Assembly: GCF_016808095.1 (NCBI RefSeq)
Contig: NC_068974.1
Span: forward strand, 1,922,001-1,986,000
Length of the DNA stretch: 64,000 nucleotides
Direction of reading: 5' to 3'
Origin: Vigna angularis
Taxonomy: Eukaryota; Streptophyta; Magnoliopsida; Fabales; Fabaceae
Shown here piece after piece: positions 59,674-64,000 of the stretch. Numbering within the stretch: the first letter of the stretch is position 1; each line of letters starts with the position of its first letter. The notes under the pieces are model-generated. The model ran no database searches. It was not told the origin of the DNA and saw only the letters and a program-made list of their open reading frames with translations. The translations under genes were made by a program, and so were the position numbers.

Positions 59674-61090
59674 GGCTTAATAGCCTATTTTGTCCCCAGT
59701 TTTGGAGAATTTTCAACTAGGTCCCTCCTTTTAAAAAATGTCAATTGCATTCCCACTTGGTAAAATTTTCCTCAATCAAATTCCTTCTGTTAAATACTCA
59801 CAAACGGCATTAACTTTTTATTCTCTTTCCTCTGTTTCTCTACAACACAGCATACCTACACACTTGATAGGTAAACATTTTTATGAATCCAAATGAACCT
59901 CTTATTCTTCTCATTCAAACCTATAAAACCCATTCTTCTTCCACTAATGAAGCGAATTTGCCAACCCAAACCTGCAAATTGAAACCTAATCGCGAGAACC
60001 CAATCACGGCAACAGCTAAACCTCCACTTTGTGCCTCCATTGAACCAAATCACACTGCCACTGATACGCAAAACCATCGTGAGGCATCGTCCTCTTTGCA
60101 CCCTTGTGAAGCTATAATGCTGAAATAAAACGCGCCACTAAAGGGATCCCGTAAAACAATCCAAATCGCTTTCCTCGTTGTTGGAAAGCGCCGCGAGCCA
60201 TCACCACGACACGAGTTCGCAATCCATGTTGGCTTCACCTCCACGAGTTCGATACCCTAGGGCCTAACACCGTATTTAGCTACCCAAGTGGTCCGTTTGA
60301 GTAATGAAGATGTAGTGGCATGAGGTTTGCAGTGGTAGAAAGAAGAAGATCTAGCATAAAGGTGACATGTTGTCAAGGACAGCGACGACGATGACAACCC
60401 TGGTGGGGACGGTGTATTGAGATAGAGGAGAACGCAATGATTTTTTGATCAGATGTGATAGAAACCCTAGGGATCGTGGTTGTTTGAGAAGATGAAAAAT
60501 AAAAGGTCTGGGCTTGGCCCAATCTGCATTCCACTGTCCAGAAATTATTCATTCCTTGTGTTCTTTTCATATACGTGTGGGTTTTCTTCTCCATCCATTT
60601 TTGCTATGTACAAACACCGTTAGGGCAAAACTGCCTCTTTCTCTGGTAAACACTAATGTCGTTTATAATCGGCGATGTCGTTGACTTCGTGGCTCTTGTA
60701 GACCCTAGCACTACCATTCAATCGTCTTTCTCCCAATCAATTTCTTATTCCCATTTTTTTTTTGCTCTCTAATTTGTGTGTATTGTGTTAATTGATGACA
60801 ACGATGTTGAGAATAAAAGATATGATGGATTAATTGATTGTTGACAATGAAGGTGGAGAATGAGTGGGAGAGAATAAAAGAGTGTTTAGGGTTGGATAAT
60901 CAAGGAATGGGTTATCTAAATCAGAGTAATGGAGGTGGGAAAATGGAGATTGTGCATTTGGCTTAGCACTGACAAAAAGGTCTATTGTGTTACATAGAAA
61001 CAAGCATAAAGAATAAAAAGTTAACGCCATTTGTGAGTATTTAATGGAAGGGACTTGATTGAGGCAAATTTATCTGAAACAACAATTGGT
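59674..61090. mobile_element. MULE-like element, right end truncated
   Basis: Left end GGCTTAATAGCCTATTTTGTCCC. The subterminal region (59745-59825: CAATTGCATTCCC...CTCAATCAAATTCCTTCTGTTAAATACTCACAAACGGCATTAAC) is inverted at 61015-61092 (GTTAACGCCATTTGTGAGTATTTAATGG...CAATTG). The outermost about 70 bp of the right TIR are missing where gypsy gag sequence begins. The interior has GC-rich captured sequence (59880-60600). Confidence 0.65.
59883..60128 (+). pseudogene. Captured fragment in MULE-like element
   Basis: Plus-strand frame of 81 codons, Asn/Pro/Thr-rich, no recognisable domain; inside the MULE-like TIRs. Likely captured UTR or exon. Confidence 0.3.
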
Positions 61091-61092
61091 AT

Positions 61093-61960
61093 GTTAACAA
61101 GTTCAATTTGAAATGTTGAATAAAGAATGTTAGAATGCACAGGCATGACAACAACAATATTCATGGCACGTTCTATAGGTTTAGTATTCAACAGATTAAA
61201 AGCCTTAACGTCTACGTGAACCTCAAAGGAATCAATAGGAATGTTAAGTTCAGAGTATACTTTCATTATTTGCTCACTAGATACCTCATCAGGATCATTT
61301 TCCAGCCATTTTACTCAGCAACTTCCTTGCCCTATTGGAGTCTTGTCCAGAAGAGAGCCTCCAGCAACTGCATCAACCAAAAACCTTTCCTTGTACAGGA
61401 GTCCTTCATAGAAGTAGACCAAGAAAAAGGGTTCTGAAATTTGGTGGTTTGGACAGGCTATGCAAAGCCTGTTGAACCTCTCCTAATACTTTGTCAGGCT
61501 TTCTTCTTGAAACTGCACAATGACAGTGATCTCCCTCCTAATGTTTGCTACTTTGGTTGCTGGAAAATACTTGTTCAAAAACCTTTGTTGCATCTCTTGG
61601 CAATTCCCAAAAGGTTAGTGCTGATAGATGAACCAGTCTCTTGCTGCACCTTGCAGGGACATTGGAAATGATCTCATCATAACTGCTTCATTTGGAACTC
61701 TGGCAGGTATCAAGGAGGAGCACACCAAGCTAAAGTCCTTTATGTGCTTATGTGGGTCTTCATGCTCTCATCCATGGAAAATGGGCAACTGCTTTATAAA
61801 GCCAGCCTTCAACTCAAACTTGGGTGAATTCTGCTCGAGAGGTAGGTGGGTGCATGTCAGGTCGTGACCCATTGCTTGGTTGGCCAATTGTTTCATGGAT
61901 TTCTCCGCAAGACCATCCATATTGAACAAATCAGCTATATTCCCTTAACAGTTATAGCAC
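61093..61960 (-). pseudogene. Ty3/gypsy gag pseudogene
   Basis: The minus strand reads FELKAGFIKQLPIFHG, HEDPHKHIKDFSLVCSS, AARDWFIYQ, then RFLNKYFPATKVANIRREI, ESLTKYWERFNRLC, the motif series of retrotransposon gag in Athila-like gypsy elements, ending near 61290 with LLYKERFLVDAVAGGSLLDK. Stops (near 61770 and 61620) interrupt it. Upstream (rightwards) would be the 5' leader and LTR; downstream (leftwards) it is truncated at the MULE-like element. Confidence 0.8.
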
Positions 61961-64000
61961 TCTCAGACCACTAAAACTACCCCAAGTTAATCCCATTAAT
62001 TCCTTAAATATGGCAGAACCTACTCTCAGCCAAAACGTCTTCAAACAAATGTTCAATCAAGCACACAGGAAACAATTGAAAAGCAACACTAATCACAGAT
62101 TTCAGAATTAAGATCTAAACATACAAAACAAAAATCAATATTTACAAATGCTACAACTTCAAAATCAAATCCTAAATTCACTAAAGAAATAAATCTAAAC
62201 ACACAACAGAAATGCAAAGACTAACTAAACAACCTAAAACTCAATTCGTCGAGTCCCTGAATTCCCTACTAATGTAGTATAGGGGCAGTCTAGGGAATCA
62301 ATCCGAGGACCTAATACTTATTAAGTTTAGAATTGTAGAATTGTAGTCTAATTATTTATTTACTAAAATTTAAAACTAGGTGGGGAAAAATTTAATGAAT
62401 TATAGAAAGAAAATAAACTAAATGCTTATGAAAATGCATGATTCTAATGGATGCATGTAACACTATGAATTTGTTTTAAAAAAATAATTACAAAGCAATA
62501 ATGCAAATATGAAACCTAAACTAGAATGGAAGAATAATATGTGCCAAATGCAATACTAATGAAGAAATGACTACGCTGAACAGAATTAAGATGTTATCTA
62601 CACTACTATGTAATTGCAAAAGTCTAAACTAATGAACATTACTAAAAGAAAAACTGAACTTAAATCTATGAATTCTTTAACTAAAATAAGCAAAAGAAAT
62701 TAAAATGGAATACTGGGAATGAATGCAATGCATGAAACATGTAATCAACAATGCAGAATATCTATATAGGTCTAGAAAACAAAAGCTCAATGTAGTGAAT
62801 CTGGATCTTCTTATAACAAAACAATTTGAAAAGGAAACAATGGATTTCAATTTCCAAAATAAATTGACCTAAAATTTAACCAAATAAAATACCATAAACC
62901 CAAATGACAAACTAAGAACATAAGATGAAAACAAAATTCAGGAGCAAATTTGCATTAGACTGGACAAAAGAATCTCAATTACTCTCAGAAAGACATTCTG
63001 AAAAGTGAATCCCCCAATTTTGTGCACATAGCTTTAACCAAAGACATCAGGACCTATCTACAATGTATCACATATCTCAGAAGACAAAGAACAATGGAAT
63101 AAAACAGAATAAAATGACTAAAACGAAAGTCTAAATTGCAAGAAAAGTAAATTGCACACTACAAAATTTATGTTTTGTTTACTTGAGATGATTTGGGAGA
63201 GATGATTTAGGAGAGAGTGATTGAATGGATTTGAGAGTAAATTTTTTGTTATTTATTTGAGTGAATTTTGAGATAATTGAGAGTGGATTTAGAAGTAAAA
63301 TTAGTGAGAATTAGTGTAGGATTTGATTGATGTGACAAATTTAAATTTTTTTTTAATTGATAGAAATTAAAAATTATCAAAATGTCCTTAGTTATTAAAG
63401 TAATATAAAATGATATTTGTTAATGTTATATTTAATTGTAAAAATATTTATAAAGAATAAAAAATTAAAAATAATTATTAAAAATAATTTTTAAAAAGTA
63501 AAAAAATTATAATTTAATAAAATAAATTTATTTTTAAATTATAACCAAAGTTACACTCAATTATTAACTTCTCAAGAACTTAATATCACCAAAGAGACTA
63601 AACAGAAGGAACAATTTATAAATTATAACCTTTTATACAAGATATAAACCAATCAATTCCATACCCTGTATAAAAATCAAGTCACGATCACATTATATTT
63701 CCAACTCTCAAGCACCTTAATTTAGGAAATCAAAATTTAATCTCAACGACCACTTAAGAATCCCCAAGTTACAATCTAGCTCCAGTGTCACCTATATACT
63801 AATTCGGCGACTAACACAAACAAATTAAGAACTCACTAACTAATTAAGCCTTTGAATTGAGCAATCTCTAGTTCTCCACAAATTAACAACTCCACCACAT
63901 AACCCACTCTAACAAGTCAACAGCCAAGAAAATAATAAAAAATCTAAAATAAAAAACTAAATTAGGGAAGCACGGACAAGAGTCTTGACCACGTCTGCTT
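61961..64000. other. AT-rich sequence, possible 5' leader of the gypsy element
   Basis: No gene. It may hold the untranslated leader and LTR of the 61093-61960 gag, but no PBS or LTR end was identified. At 63170-63360 there are repeated 'gagagtgatt'/'gagagtggat' words; 63400-63540 is extremely A/T-rich. Confidence 0.45.

Noticed and set aside
61135..61867. Plus-strand frames over the gag region
   Set aside because: The recognisable gag motifs are on the minus strand; plus frames are shadows.

Overview
This is nuclear DNA from a flowering plant: AT-rich, with long (TA)n runs, GT-AG introns and dense nested transposons. The repeat types (TGTAACAYCCC-type solo LTRs, a TRIM-like LTR and clusters of the palindrome TAATCGATTA) resemble those of phaseoloid legumes such as Vigna or Phaseolus. 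That placement is an inference from repeat style, not from a marker gene. No tRNA, rRNA, CRISPR or prokaryotic feature was seen.

Host genes are few. (1) An intact seven-exon neprosin-family (DUF239) gene, 21829-24919, encodes 386 aa. A paralogue at 52669-54987 has a nonsense codon in its last exon, and a third, antisense fragment lies at 14905-15536. The first two sit in a direct segmental duplication of about 8 kb (about 21160-29560 and 51975-59665). (2) A single-domain gene at 9342-9764, probably with a short second exon, resembles the N-terminal region of MuDR/MULE transposases. (3) A tiny two-exon gene (signal peptide exon plus membrane-anchor exon, 33938-39047) is split inside exon 1 by a young Ty1/copia element. 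(4) A possible short transcription unit with G-box, TATA box and one intron lies near 6458-7330. (5) Gene fragments (an APRT-like three-exon pseudogene, a ubiquitin-interacting-motif exon and others) lie in or next to DNA transposons.

Mobile DNA by region: 1-0.24 kb, copy of 7.6-7.8 kb; 0.85-2.5 kb, Pack-MULE with 9-bp TSD; 2.9-5.3 kb, solo LTR with about 60-bp tandem repeats; 11.3-12.9 kb, a MITE and a TIR element; 15.8-19.4 kb, En/Spm (CACTA) transposase pseudogene split by a 2.06-kb solo LTR with exact 5-bp TSD; 21-29.6 kb, neprosin gene and retroelement remnants; 30-32.8 kb, local duplication with a TRIM-like solo LTR in only one copy; 34.0-38.75 kb, full-length copia element (near-identical LTRs, TSD, PBS, PPT, one in-frame stop); 39.97-41.3 kb, CACTA-like element with 3-bp TSD; 41.6-43.8 kb, gypsy-type LTR plus gag-like remnant; 43.8-51 kb, two CACTA 5' ends, a solo LTR with a Pack-MULE nested in it, and captured gene pieces; 51.3-51.7 kb, LTR-retroelement 3' end; 52-59.7 kb, second copy of the segmental duplication; 59.7-61.1 kb, MULE-like element; 61.1-62 kb, degenerate gypsy gag on the minus strand; the remainder is AT-rich DNA without recognisable genes.

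The genes do not form an operon or pathway. The coherent story is insertional history: several insertions are supported by exact target-site duplications and restored reading frames. I found no convincing evidence of an exotic new system. The best leads are the neprosin-like proteins that appear to lack both catalytic glutamates, and the small secreted or membrane protein gene interrupted by the copia insertion.
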